DNA from: Oscillospiraceae bacterium
GTDB lineage: Bacteria; Bacillota; Clostridia; Oscillospirales; Oscillospiraceae
Direction: 5' to 3'
Assembly (NCBI GenBank): GCA_017527825.1
Contig: JAFXPO010000004.1
Span: 1-64,000 of the forward strand
DNA length: 64,000 bases
The notes beneath the pieces were generated by a model that did no database searches, was not told the origin of the DNA, and saw only the letters and a list, made by a program, of their open reading frames with translations. Below are positions 25,237 to 33,506 of this stretch, piece by piece (position 1 is the first letter of the stretch; each line of letters opens with the position of its first letter). A program made the position numbers and the translations under genes.

Positions 25237-25279
25237 AAAAGACGGCGGTACGGAACGCGTTTCCGTGCCGCCGTCTTTT
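25237..25279 (+). terminator. Terminator of the giant surface-protein locus
   Basis: A 19-bp stem (25237-25255 with 25261-25279, one G-T pair) and a 5-base loop, with an A-run on the left and a T-run on the right. It is a strong Rho-independent terminator 31 bases after the third giant gene and could work in both directions. Confidence 0.92.
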
Positions 25280-25576
25280 GCCCTGTCAGCAGGTCGAATT
25301 GCCGCAAGATACCTTGCGGGAATCGGGCAGGCGATATATAATGTATAATGAATGAACAGCAAAGCGTTTATTCGCAGGGCGAAGTCCTGCAATTCGTCAA
25401 ATCTAAAGGATTTTGACGAATTCAGCCATTGTTACAATGCGTTTGTCAGGAAAAGCAATGCGTTGCTTTTCAAGGGCTTCGGATTTGTTCGGTACGCATG
25501 ATATAATCATATCCAAAAGCGGCGGACGAAGCGTTTCGCCAGACTTGAGCGAGCAAACGGCGAGGAGAACAGCAGC
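25280..25576. other. Intergenic stretch with a promoter and a possible minus-strand gene remnant
   Basis: TTGCGG (25314-25319), 17 bp, TATAAT (25337-25342) is a likely promoter for the gene at 25577; a second TATAAT follows at 25344-25349. On the minus strand, 25507 down to 25403 reads IISCVPNKSEALEKQRIAF and RIVTMAEFVKIL then stop. It vaguely resembles the end of a BRCT domain (K-x-x-K-A---GI-I---EF---L) and may be a truncated gene. The rest holds two small hairpins (arms AATTCGTCAAA and AAAAGCAA) and nothing else I recognise. Confidence 0.35.
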
Positions 25577-26527
25577 ATGGAATTTCAGGTACCGATTCGC
25601 GAAATGACCCCAGGACAGACGGTGGAGGGTTTTTATCTTTTGAAGGAGGCGAACGCGCGCACCACCGCCTCCGGGAAACCTTTTTTGAGCGCAATGTTGA
25701 TGGATCGCTCCGGCGAAATCACCGCCATGGCGTGGGATTACTCCGGCGCGATCACCGAAGCGGACGCGGGCAGGGTGGTAAAGGTTCGCGGCGAGGTCAC
25801 GGCGTACAAGGGCGCGTCGCAGATTACCGCAAGCAGAATCCGGATTGCGCGGGAGGGGGATGAGTACGACGCGGAGGCACTGGTTCCGACCGCGCCCATC
25901 GACGTGGACGCCGCGCTGGAGCGTGTCCGAGCTTTGGTGGAGTCGCTGGAGGATGTGGACTATCGGCGGGTCGCGCAGACGTTGCTGGAGCGAAATCTGG
26001 AGCACCTGCGAACCATTCCTGCCGCCAAAAGCGTCCATCACGCGTTCCTGCACGGGCTTTTGATGCATGTGGGGAATATGATGGAGCTTGCGGAGTTTGC
26101 CGCGCGACAGTATGCGGAGGTGATCGACCGCAGCCTGTTGTTGACCGCGGTGCTCGCTCACGATCTCCGAAAGGACCGCGAGTTCGCGTTCTCCGAGCTG
26201 GGCATTGTGACCGCCTATTCCACGGAGGGGCAGCTGCTGGGTCACTCGGTGATGGGGGCGCAAAGCATCGCGGAGCTGGCGGCTGAGCTGGAACTCCCGG
26301 AGGAAAAATCCCTTCTGCTGCGCCATCTTCTGCTCTCGCATCACGGCGAGCCGGAATGGGGCGCCGCTGTACGCCCGATGTGCGCCGAGGCGGAACTGCT
26401 TTCGTACATTGATATGATTGACAGCCGTATGGAAATATACCGCGAGGCTCTTGCGGAAACGCCGGCGGGAGAATTCAGCGGTCGCGTCTTCGCACTGGAC
26501 GGTCGGCGCGTCTATCATCACACCTGA
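25577..26527 (+). CDS. OB-fold/HD-domain protein, YhaM-like 3'-5' exoribonuclease
   Basis: A 316-residue protein in the layout of the YhaM family. Residues about 12-95 form an OB nucleic-acid-binding fold (KPFLSAMLMDRSGEITAMAW, GRVVKVRGEVTAYKG), and residues about 145-300 an HD metal-dependent domain. HD-type motifs include HHAFLHGLLMHV, AHDLRKDRE (where the family usually has HDIGK), LLSHHGEPEWG and SYIDMIDSR. YhaM enzymes trim single-stranded RNA or DNA from the 3' end in the cytoplasm. The Gly-to-Arg change in HDLRK is unusual but keeps both metal ligands. GAGGAG precedes the ATG. The next gene begins 69 bases downstream with no terminator between, so co-transcription is likely. Confidence 0.8.
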   Translation: MEFQVPIREMTPGQTVEGFYLLKEANARTTASGKPFLSAMLMDRSGEITAMAWDYSGAITEADAGRVVKVRGEVTAYKGASQITASRIRIAREGDEYDAEALVPTAPIDVDAALERVRALVESLEDVDYRRVAQTLLERNLEHLRTIPAAKSVHHAFLHGLLMHVGNMMELAEFAARQYAEVIDRSLLLTAVLAHDLRKDREFAFSELGIVTAYSTEGQLLGHSVMGAQSIAELAAELELPEEKSLLLRHLLLSHHGEPEWGAAVRPMCAEAELLSYIDMIDSRMEIYREALAETPAGEFSGRVFALDGRRVYHHT

Positions 26528-26595
26528 TCGCGTTCGCAGCGGAAAAAATGCGACACACCGGAGCAAATCAGAAGAATGAATGGAGGAAAACTGCC

Positions 26596-27276
26596 ATGTA
26601 TGAAGCAAACAACACCGTGCGGGTGAACGGCGTATGCCTGCACTACGCGGCAGTCGGATCAGGCAGGAGCGTCCTGCTGGTTCACGGAAACGGCGAGAGC
26701 CACGACCTGTTCGACGTGCAGATCGCTCAGCTCACCGAAGCGGGCTATCGGGTCTACGCGCCGGACTCACGCGGGCATGGCGCCAATGAGCGCCTGAACG
26801 AATACCACTACGCCGACATGGCAGAGGATATGTACTGCATGATCCGTGCGCTGGGACTGGAAAGCCCCCTGTTCTATGGACACAGTGACGGCGGCATCAT
26901 TGGGCTTCTGCTGGCGATCCGCCATCCGGGGACGCTGGGCGCTATGGCGATCAGCGGTGCGAATCTCTCGCCGGAGGGCGTAGATCCGGCGTTCAGCGAG
27001 GCGTTTGCCGCGCAAAACGAGAAATGTCCAGACCCGCTCATTACCCTCATGCTGACCGAGCCGCAGATCGACCCGCAAAGCCTGGGGACCATTGATATTC
27101 CCGTGCTGGTAACGGCGGGTGAGCATGATCTGATCCTGCCGGAGGAGACCCGCCGCATCGCCGGTCATCTGCCCCATGCGCGGCTGGTGATCGTCGAGGG
27201 CGCGGATCACGGCAGCTACATTGACGGCAGCGAGATTATGGGCAAGCTGCTGATCGATTTTTTCGGCAGCCTGTGA
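26596..27276 (+). CDS. Alpha/beta hydrolase
   Basis: A 226-residue cytoplasmic hydrolase with the complete canonical fold: oxyanion segment LLVHGNGES at 27-35, nucleophile elbow GHSDGG with Ser97, acid Asp178 in AGEHDLI, and His205 in ADHGSYI. The compact cap and overall length match small esterase-like and aminopeptidase-like alpha/beta hydrolases. The substrate cannot be inferred. ATG 26596 is selected because TGGAGG lies just upstream and the fold starts at once. It follows the YhaM-like gene and ends before a terminator at 27312. Confidence 0.87.
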   Translation: MYEANNTVRVNGVCLHYAAVGSGRSVLLVHGNGESHDLFDVQIAQLTEAGYRVYAPDSRGHGANERLNEYHYADMAEDMYCMIRALGLESPLFYGHSDGGIIGLLLAIRHPGTLGAMAISGANLSPEGVDPAFSEAFAAQNEKCPDPLITLMLTEPQIDPQSLGTIDIPVLVTAGEHDLILPEETRRIAGHLPHARLVIVEGADHGSYIDGSEIMGKLLIDFFGSL

Positions 27277-27311
27277 GCATAGTGCCTGAGAGGAAACGTT
27301 GCATAAGTCAA

Positions 27312-27338
27312 AGAGCCGGACATTGCTCCGGCTTTTTT
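27312..27338 (+). terminator. Rho-independent terminator after the alpha/beta hydrolase
   Basis: Stem AGCCGGA (27314-27320) with TCCGGCT (27327-27333), a 6-base loop and a run of T to 27338. It closes the 25577-27276 transcription unit. Confidence 0.85.
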
Positions 27339-27452
27339 GCAAGGCGAACAGGGATTCTGCACTTTGTAAAAAAACATCGTTTAGATTTTGTCAAATCCGC
27401 TGAAATCAATGAAAATTCTGCGTAAAAGTGTGTTCAAATGAGCAGAAACATA

Positions 27453-27481
27453 TTGACAGAACAATAATCAGATGTTATATT
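27453..27481 (+). promoter_or_regulatory. Sigma-A promoter of the TRAP transporter operon
   Basis: TTGACA at 27453-27458, a 17-bp spacer and TATATT at 27476-27481. It is the only strong promoter in the AT-rich gap 27339-27544, where I see nothing else apart from the ribosome binding site. Confidence 0.75.
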
Positions 27482-27544
27482 TTTTTCGAAAATAAATAAA
27501 CAGAAGTCATATTGCAAAAAAACAGAAGGAGGAGCGCGAAAACA

Positions 27545-28030
27545 ATGAAAAAAGTATGGACGTACCTCGAAGAAAATCTGGAAGAGCTTCTGATGGTGAT
27601 TCTGCTTGCCGCTTTTTCCATCGTGATGATGGTACAGGTGATTGCCAGAAACATTGTCGGCGGCGGTTTTACCTGGGCGGAAGAGGTGTGCCGCTACTTG
27701 TTTGTCTACAGCGGCATGCTCAGCGCGGGGTACTGCATTCGCAAGGGTCTTGCGATCCGTGTGGACGCGGTGTATAACTTCTTCCCCCGTCCGATCAAGG
27801 TCGCGATCGAACTCTTCGCGAAGGTTCTGACCATCGCTGTCTACGCCTACATCACAGTCAAGTCCATCGGACTGATTCAGTCCACCACCAGCATCAGCGC
27901 GGCGATGCAGCTGCCCATCAAGTACGTCTATATGGCGATCCCGTTGGGTATGGGGCTTGGCACGATCCGCGGCATTCAGGACCTGGTCAAGTACTGCAAG
28001 TCCGGTTTTGGGAAGGAGGAGAAGAAGTAA
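27545..28030 (+). CDS. TRAP transporter small permease subunit (DctQ family)
   Basis: A 161-residue membrane protein with four predicted helices and the DctQ signature regions: an N-terminal helix after EENLEELLMVILLAAFS, then FTWAEEVCRYLFVYSGMLSA, the conserved W-x-EE-x-x-R segment. DctQ associates with the large permease to move organic acids with sodium. ATG 27545 is chosen over 27512: AAGGAGGAG lies between the two codons at 27526-27534 and the family starts near this Met; spacing is rather long at 12 bases. The stop is directly followed by the ATG of the large permease, so the two are translationally linked. Confidence 0.92.
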   Translation: MKKVWTYLEENLEELLMVILLAAFSIVMMVQVIARNIVGGGFTWAEEVCRYLFVYSGMLSAGYCIRKGLAIRVDAVYNFFPRPIKVAIELFAKVLTIAVYAYITVKSIGLIQSTTSISAAMQLPIKYVYMAIPLGMGLGTIRGIQDLVKYCKSGFGKEEKK

Positions 28031-29326
28031 ATGCTCGGTATTGTTTTCGGCGGCTTTGTCGTCATGATGTTCCTTGGCATCCCGCTTGCGATTACGATGA
28101 TCGCAGTGACACTGTATCCCTCTCTGGTGTCTGCCACTTTCCCCGGCAACGCGAACTATGTCATGCGAGCGTTTATTTCCGGTCTCGACACCATCAGCGT
28201 GCTGGCGATCCCTCTGTTCATGCTCTCCGGCGCGATTATGGCGCGCGGCGGCATTTCCCGCAAGCTGTTCGACGTGTTTGCCGTGTTTGTCGGCAAGCTC
28301 AAAGCCGGTATGCCCTGCGCGGTCGTTGTGACGTGCCTGTTCTACGGCGCGATCTCTGGCTCCGGTCCGGCGACGGTCGCCGCCGTCGGCGGCATGTGCA
28401 TTCCCGTGCTCGTCGAGCTGGGCTATGACAAGAAGTTTGCCGCCGCCATTGTGGCGACCGCAGGCGGCCTCGGCGTCATCATTCCGCCGTCCATCCCGTT
28501 CATCATGTACGGCGTCACCACCGGCGAGTCCGTGGGCGATATGTTCACCGGCGGTATCCTCCCCGGCTTCGTTATCGCGATCTGCCTGATGATCTACTGC
28601 GTCATCTACTGCATCAAGAACGGCGAGGACAAGGAGAAAATCAACGCCGCCGTCGGCAAGCTGCGTGAGCGCGGCATCGGTCATGTGATCCTGGACGGCT
28701 TCTGGGCGCTGCTCACGCCGGTCATCATCCTCGGCGGCATCTACTCCGGCAAGCTGACCCCGACCGAAGCGGCGTGCGTGTCCGTGTTCTACGCCATCAT
28801 CGTCAGCGTGTTCATCTACAAGACGATGAAGTTCAGCGAGCTGTGGGGCCACCTCAAGGCGGCGGTTCGCTCCTACGCGCCCATCGCGCTGCTCATCGCG
28901 TTTGCTATCGCGTTCGGCCGTGTGCTGTCCCTGCTCAAGGCGCCGGCGCTGATCTCCGATCTGCTGACCACGGCCTTCCACAGCCCGTACACGTTCCTGA
29001 TCGCGCTCGATATCGTCCTGCTGATCATGGGTATGTTCATGGACACCGGCTCCGCCATCGCCATCCTCGGTCCGATCCTGCTGGTGACGGCGAAGCAGTT
29101 CGGCATCGACGGCATCCACTTTGGCATCATTCTGGTGACCAACCTCGCCGTCGGTCTGGTCAGCCCGCCGATGGGTCTGAACCTGTTCGTCGCCGCGCCG
29201 CTGGCGGACACCACCGCCAGCGAGCTGGGCAAGAAGGTGCTCGTTCCGATGGGCTTCTTCATCGTCGCCCTGCTGCTCATCACCTTCATCCCCGGCATCT
29301 CCCTGCTCCTGCTGGGTCGCGCGTAA
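28031..29326 (+). CDS. TRAP transporter large permease subunit (DctM family)
   Basis: A 431-residue protein with about 12 membrane helices, the normal DctM length. Typical segments are visible: GAISGSGPATVAAVG, GVIIPPSIPFIMYG, GIYSGKLTPTEAACVSVFYA and NLAVGLVSPPMGLNLFVA. It is the transporting subunit of a tripartite ATP-independent periplasmic-type symporter, taking substrate from an extracellular binding protein. It lies between the small permease (0-base gap) and the binding protein (70 bases on), so all three components are present. The substrate class is usually C4-dicarboxylates or other organic acids, but sequence alone does not fix it. Confidence 0.95.
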   Translation: MLGIVFGGFVVMMFLGIPLAITMIAVTLYPSLVSATFPGNANYVMRAFISGLDTISVLAIPLFMLSGAIMARGGISRKLFDVFAVFVGKLKAGMPCAVVVTCLFYGAISGSGPATVAAVGGMCIPVLVELGYDKKFAAAIVATAGGLGVIIPPSIPFIMYGVTTGESVGDMFTGGILPGFVIAICLMIYCVIYCIKNGEDKEKINAAVGKLRERGIGHVILDGFWALLTPVIILGGIYSGKLTPTEAACVSVFYAIIVSVFIYKTMKFSELWGHLKAAVRSYAPIALLIAFAIAFGRVLSLLKAPALISDLLTTAFHSPYTFLIALDIVLLIMGMFMDTGSAIAILGPILLVTAKQFGIDGIHFGIILVTNLAVGLVSPPMGLNLFVAAPLADTTASELGKKVLVPMGFFIVALLLITFIPGISLLLLGRA

Positions 29327-29396
29327 GCGCACGACATCGTGGTATTCCGGCATCGTCCGGTCAAATATCAAACATCTTTGGAAAGGAAAAGACACT

Positions 29397-30521
29397 ATGA
29401 AAACGAAGAAGCTTCTTGCCCTCGTTCTGGCTGCCGTCATGATGCTCGCCATGACCGCGTGCCTCCAGAACAACGCGCCCGCCTCCGACGGCGGCGAGAC
29501 CGCCACCGAGGCGCAGCCTGCTGAAAGCAGCACCGATGCCGCTCCCGCCACCACCGCCGGTTCTGACGGCGCTCCCGCCATCACCAGCACCGACAAGATC
29601 GACATCATCTGGTCCCACAACTCCCCCGAGTCCTCCGCGGGTCATAAGATCGCGCTGAAGTTCAAGGAGGAGATGGAGACCCGCTCGGGCGGCAACATCA
29701 CCGTCACCATCTATCCCAACGGCGAGCTCGGCTCCGTGCCTGAGAACGATCAGGCGCTCCGCGAGGGCTCCATCCAGATCGGCAGCGGCACCTCCGGCGG
29801 TCTGATCGACAAGCGCCTGAGCTACTTCGATGCTCCGAACCTGGTCAGCAGCAACGAGCAGGCTCTTGCCATGATCGGCCGTGACACCGACCTGTTCAAG
29901 TACACCGCGGGCATCTACAACGACATGGGTCTGCAGGTCCTGTCCCTGGTTCCCGGCGGCTTCCGCGAGACCAGCTCCAACAAGGAGATCCGCAGCTTCG
30001 AAGACCTCAAGGGTCTGAAGATCCGCACCCTCGAGAACCCCACCGCGATTGCTTACTGGCAGTCCTGGGGCTGCAACCCCACCCCGGTCGCGTTCAGCGA
30101 TCTGTACCTCGCCCTCCAGCAGGGTCTGGTCGAGGCGCAGGAGAACGCCTACAACACGATCTCTTCCTCCAAGCTTTATGAGCAGCAGAAGTATATCGTC
30201 AACACCCACCACGTCATCATGTGGTCCGGTATCTACATGAACAAGGCGTTCTATGATTCCCTGCCCGATGATTACCGCGCTCTGCTCGACTGGGTCTGCG
30301 TCAACGTCATGGACTCCTATGCCTATGAGCGCAACATCGCCGACAACGACGAGGCGCTTCAGGTCATGAAGGACGCCGGTCTTGAGGTCATCGACCTCGC
30401 CGAGGAGGATTACGCCAAGATGCGCGAGGCTGCTGCCCCCGCTTATGAGCTGATCCGCAACGACGTCGGCGACGAGGCGATGAACATCCTCGAAGCTGCC
30501 ATCGCGGCTGCCAACGGCTAA
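29397..30521 (+). CDS. TRAP transporter solute-binding lipoprotein (DctP family)
   Basis: A 374-residue lipoprotein. The signal MKTKKLLALVLAAVMMLAMT is followed by AC, a lipobox-like site, then a Thr/Ala/Glu-rich tether. The mature part is a DctP fold: IDIIWSHNSPESSAGHKIAL, GGNITVTIYPNGELGS, the helix-connecting region LKGLKIRTLENPTAIAYWQS (the conserved Arg that binds the carboxylate), and GLVEAQENAYNTI. It captures the substrate outside the membrane and hands it to DctQ/DctM. A bidirectional terminator follows at 30535. The neighbouring hydrolase, LysR and flavoprotein genes suggest the imported compound is degraded nearby. Confidence 0.95.
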   Translation: MKTKKLLALVLAAVMMLAMTACLQNNAPASDGGETATEAQPAESSTDAAPATTAGSDGAPAITSTDKIDIIWSHNSPESSAGHKIALKFKEEMETRSGGNITVTIYPNGELGSVPENDQALREGSIQIGSGTSGGLIDKRLSYFDAPNLVSSNEQALAMIGRDTDLFKYTAGIYNDMGLQVLSLVPGGFRETSSNKEIRSFEDLKGLKIRTLENPTAIAYWQSWGCNPTPVAFSDLYLALQQGLVEAQENAYNTISSSKLYEQQKYIVNTHHVIMWSGIYMNKAFYDSLPDDYRALLDWVCVNVMDSYAYERNIADNDEALQVMKDAGLEVIDLAEEDYAKMREAAAPAYELIRNDVGDEAMNILEAAIAAANG

Positions 30522-30534
30522 TTCAAGCACAAAT

Positions 30535-30566
30535 GAAAAATGCCGCCCAAATGGGCGGCATTTTTT
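30535..30566. terminator. Bidirectional terminator between convergent genes
   Basis: Perfect 14-bp stem (30535-30548 with 30553-30566), AAAT loop, A-run and T-run on opposite sides. It ends both the TRAP operon and the minus-strand hydrolase gene. Confidence 0.93.
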
Positions 30567-30570
30567 CGCG

Positions 30571-31494
30571 TTACAGGTCAACGCCCAGCCGCTCCGGCGG
30601 ACAGGGAAGCTGACCGAGACGCACACGGTCGAGGAAATCCAGCACCTCGGCGCACATCGCGTCAGACTTGAAGACGGGATCACTGTGTTCCGCGCCAGGG
30701 ATGAAGCGTGTGAGCAGCTTTTCACTGCCGACGACCTCACGGTACCGCAGCGCAAATTCGAGACTGGTGGAATAGGGTACCACACGGTCTCCGGTGCCGT
30801 GGAGAAGCATTACGGGCGGCGCGACGGGGCGCAGGTAGCTGATCGGGTCGGCACGTCTGCACAGCTCCGGCACGTCCTCCGCTGCCACACCGAGAAAATA
30901 CGCCTCCGCGCTGCGAAGCCCGGAGTGGTAATTCTCCGGCTCCAGCCCAATGGCGCGGAAGTCCGCTTCCGTCGCCTCCAGCCGGCAACAGGGATACATC
31001 ACTGCCAGCGCGTCCACCGTACAGGGGACATCCGAGGGATCGCCCAAAAAACCATCATCCGGCGTAAGCGCTGCCATGAGGGACAGATGCCCGCCGGAGG
31101 AAAAGCTCCAAAAGGCGAAGAACCCTGTGTCAAGGTTCAGCTCCGCCGCGTGGCGGCGCAGATGGCGCAGCACCTGCTTCGCCTCGCGAATCTGATAGGG
31201 GAATTTACGATACTTGCTGCTAGTGCAGGCGATGCTGGCAAAGGCATATCCTCGCCGAACACTGGCGTGGAGCGTTCCGCCCAGATGAGCGGATGTGGGA
31301 TGCCCGTAAAACCAGCCGCCGCCGGAGATGTTGACGATCAGCGGAAACGGTCCGTCGCCCTCGTTTGGGTAATAGAGATCAAAGGGACGCGCACTGCCGT
31401 CGGGCGCGGTATAGGTCAAACCGCGCCGCTGGCGGCGGATGTCGGAGACGTCCAAATACTCCGGCGAGCGATCCATGGACAGGTAATCATTCAT
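30571..31494 (-). CDS. Alpha/beta hydrolase fold esterase-like protein (BD-FAE/PnbA-like)
   Basis: A 307-residue hydrolase that lacks a signal peptide. SGGGWFYG replaces the usual HGGGW oxyanion motif, with Ser in place of the first His. Further motifs are the nucleophile region FWSFSSGGHLS, acid in LHGTGDRVVPY and His in PGAEHSDPVF. The opening (SPEYLDVSDIRRQRRGLTYT) resembles carboxylesterase and acetyl-esterase-like proteins. ATG 31494 overlaps the LysR stop codon by eight bases (ATGAATGA), giving translational coupling; the longer upstream frame is only the LysR gene read in another phase. It is probably controlled together with LysR. The substrate is unknown, but an ester or lactone linked to the TRAP cargo is plausible. 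Confidence 0.85.
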   Translation of the reverse strand: MNDYLSMDRSPEYLDVSDIRRQRRGLTYTAPDGSARPFDLYYPNEGDGPFPLIVNISGGGWFYGHPTSAHLGGTLHASVRRGYAFASIACTSSKYRKFPYQIREAKQVLRHLRRHAAELNLDTGFFAFWSFSSGGHLSLMAALTPDDGFLGDPSDVPCTVDALAVMYPCCRLEATEADFRAIGLEPENYHSGLRSAEAYFLGVAAEDVPELCRRADPISYLRPVAPPVMLLHGTGDRVVPYSTSLEFALRYREVVGSEKLLTRFIPGAEHSDPVFKSDAMCAEVLDFLDRVRLGQLPCPPERLGVDL

Positions 31495-32434
31495 AGTAGG
31501 AACCTGAACCCTGAACGCTCTGCTCCGCAAAGGCGGTGCGGAACATTTCCATAAAGTCCTTGGCGCAGGGCTGCAAATACGCGCCCTTGCGGTAGGCAAG
31601 ACAGAACTGATATGCCGTGCCGGGCGTATCGATGGACAGATAGCGAATGTTTTTGGAGCCGCGGATATAGGGGAGCTGAATCTCCGGCGTGAAGGCGCAG
31701 CCAAGATTGTTGGCGACTGCCTCCAACGCGCTGTCCAGATTGCGTGAGGTCATGGAAATGTGATAAGGCACCTTGTGACCTTCCAGAATGCTGTCAGCAA
31801 ACTGGCGGATGCGGTGATGACGGCTGAGCATAATGAACGAACTGTTCGACAGCTGCTGCGGCTTGACGGCGGGGTACTTGCAGCGGTCCACTTTTTTTGC
31901 CATTTGCAGAAGCGGGTCGTCCTTGTAAACCGCCAGCACATATTCCTCCTGCGCGATCGGGATGTACTCAAACTCGTCCTTGCGCTTGGTCACGTTCACG
32001 GCGATGCAGTCCAGCGTCAGCTCCTCCAGCATCCGCTCCAGATCGTCGCTGGCGCATTCGCTGAGCGTCAGGTCAACGTCGGGATATTTCTGCTTGAACT
32101 GCGGAATGACAGAGAAGATTGTAAACGGTCGGCGAATGCCGGTGATCCCGATACGCAGCCTACCGAGATCCGCCTTCGCAATGTCTCGCAGGGTTGCCAT
32201 CATGCGCTTTTGCAGGGAGAAAATCTGCTCAATATAATCGAGGTAGCATTCCCCCGCATAGGTCAGCACCATGCGGCTGTTGATGCGCTGGAACAGCGCC
32301 GTTCCCAGCTCCGCCTCTTCCTTCTTCAAAAAGCGCGTCAATGCCGGTTGGGAGACGCCAAGCTGCATGGCGGCGCCGGAGAGCGTACCCTCCCGCGCGA
32401 TAGCGGCAACGTATTCATATTCCCGGTTTAACAT
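31487..32434 (-). CDS. LysR family transcriptional regulator of the catabolic island
   Basis: A 315-residue LTTR. Residues 1-60 are the winged helix-turn-helix: LNREYEYVAAIAREGTLSGA, then QLGVSQPALTRFLKKEEAEL. Residues about 90-300 are the periplasmic-binding-protein-like effector domain (GRLRIGITGIRR, FSVIPQFKQKYPDVDLTLSE, DCIAVNV, LGCAFTPEIQLPYI). ATG 32434 has GGAGG six bases upstream. It sits between two hydrolase genes and next to a TRAP operon and a divergent redox operon, so it is the obvious regulator of the island, probably sensing the imported compound. Its own consensus promoter lies at 32481-32509. Confidence 0.92.
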   Translation of the reverse strand: MLNREYEYVAAIAREGTLSGAAMQLGVSQPALTRFLKKEEAELGTALFQRINSRMVLTYAGECYLDYIEQIFSLQKRMMATLRDIAKADLGRLRIGITGIRRPFTIFSVIPQFKQKYPDVDLTLSECASDDLERMLEELTLDCIAVNVTKRKDEFEYIPIAQEEYVLAVYKDDPLLQMAKKVDRCKYPAVKPQQLSNSSFIMLSRHHRIRQFADSILEGHKVPYHISMTSRNLDSALEAVANNLGCAFTPEIQLPYIRGSKNIRYLSIDTPGTAYQFCLAYRKGAYLQPCAKDFMEMFRTAFAEQSVQGSGSYYE

Positions 32435-32446
32435 GGCAGTCCTCCG

Positions 32447-32479
32447 AAAAAAGGGATACGCAAGCACCTTGCGTATCCC
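32447..32479 (-). terminator. Terminator of the 33470-32523 hydrolase gene, overlapping the LysR leader
   Basis: Read on the minus strand, a perfect 12-bp stem (32479-32468 with 32464-32453), a 3-base loop and six T residues. It lies directly against the LysR ribosome binding site at 32441-32445. Confidence 0.85.
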
Positions 32480-32480
32480 C

Positions 32481-32509
32481 ATTATAGCGATGGAAGAGAA
32501 TCCTGTCAA
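32481..32509 (-). promoter_or_regulatory. Consensus sigma-A promoter of LysR
   Basis: On the minus strand TTGACA (32509-32504), a 17-bp spacer and TATAAT (32486-32481): a perfect consensus. The expected start falls inside the left arm of the preceding gene's terminator hairpin, so the LysR message begins at or within that stem. Confidence 0.9.
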
Positions 32510-32522
32510 AAGAATTCCGAAA

Positions 32523-33470
32523 TCAGAACTCGACGATCTCCATGCCGAACTCGCGGCGCAGCGACGCGCAGCAGCCCTTGTGCACCCAGTGGGTCAGCGG
32601 GTGATCGACGACGCAGAAGCCGTGACCGACGCGGGGCGCGACTTGCAGCTCGCAGGGGACACCGCTCTCCATCAGACGCATGGCATAGCGCAGACCGTCA
32701 TCACGCAGCGTATCGTACTCGCCGACGATGATGTAGTGCGGCGGCAGCAGCTCCAGATCGGTGCAGTAGCCGGGGAAGGCGTAATAGGACGGCACAGCGC
32801 CGTTTAAGTCGCCGAGGTAGATCATTTCCGCGGAGTCGCGCTTGGCGTTGGTGTTGAGCGCGAACTGGGGGTACTGGCGCTTGGAGTAGGTATTCTCCAG
32901 CGAAAGCGGCGGGCAGTTGAGGATGATCAGCGAGAGGTCGGGACCCTGATGATCGCGGACGTAGAGCGCAAGACCCTCGCAGAGATTCGCGCCGGCGCTG
33001 GTGCCGTGGAGGGCGATACGCTTGGCGTCGCCGCCGAATTCGTCGGCATGCTCCGCCACCCACATGAGCGCCGCGTAGCAGTCCATGAGCGGAGCGGGGA
33101 AGTGTACCTCGGCGTTGGAGAGACGGTAGTCCACGCTGACGACGATCGCAGGCGTACCGGCGGCAAGCGCGATGCAGCGGTAATTGTCGATGTCAAGGCT
33201 GCCGCCGACCCAGCCGCCGCCGTGGATGTCAATGACGATAGGAGCCTTTTGGGGCAGCCCCGCAGGCGTAAAAATGCGCAGCTTCATATCCTGCCCGTCG
33301 CCGCCGGCGATGGTGATATCCTCCATGCGCATCCCTTCGGGCTTGGTGTAGCCGCTGATATACTTACGTTGCGCTTCACGCGCGGCGGCTTTTTCCTCTT
33401 CGGTGCCCTCCGCGATGATCTGGTACAGGTTTAGATTGTACTCATAGCCGGGATAAGCCTTCGGTGCCAT
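32523..33470 (-). CDS. Alpha/beta hydrolase fold-3 (HSL-type) esterase
   Basis: A 315-residue enzyme of the hormone-sensitive-lipase family. HGGGW at 83-87 is the oxyanion hole, HGTSAG carries the nucleophile Ser158, GEYDTLRDDG supplies the acid, and VGHGFCV the His. DYRLSNAEVHFPAP is the usual segment between them. There is no signal peptide, so it acts in the cytosol, typically on short-chain or aryl carboxylic esters. AGGAGG precedes the ATG. It diverges from the redox operon at 33726 across a 255-bp AT-rich region that holds a palindrome fit for a LysR protein. Together with the SGGGW hydrolase it gives the island two separate ester-cleaving activities. Confidence 0.92.
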   Translation of the reverse strand: MAPKAYPGYEYNLNLYQIIAEGTEEEKAAAREAQRKYISGYTKPEGMRMEDITIAGGDGQDMKLRIFTPAGLPQKAPIVIDIHGGGWVGGSLDIDNYRCIALAAGTPAIVVSVDYRLSNAEVHFPAPLMDCYAALMWVAEHADEFGGDAKRIALHGTSAGANLCEGLALYVRDHQGPDLSLIILNCPPLSLENTYSKRQYPQFALNTNAKRDSAEMIYLGDLNGAVPSYYAFPGYCTDLELLPPHYIIVGEYDTLRDDGLRYAMRLMESGVPCELQVAPRVGHGFCVVDHPLTHWVHKGCCASLRREFGMEIVEF

Positions 33471-33506
33471 GTCGTCGCCTCCTATGATAACATAAAATTA
33501 TAGATA

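Noticed and set aside
31494..31704. A 70-residue N-terminal extension of the SGGGW hydrolase
   Set aside because: It is LysR coding sequence in another phase, and the eight-base stop/start overlap gives the natural start.
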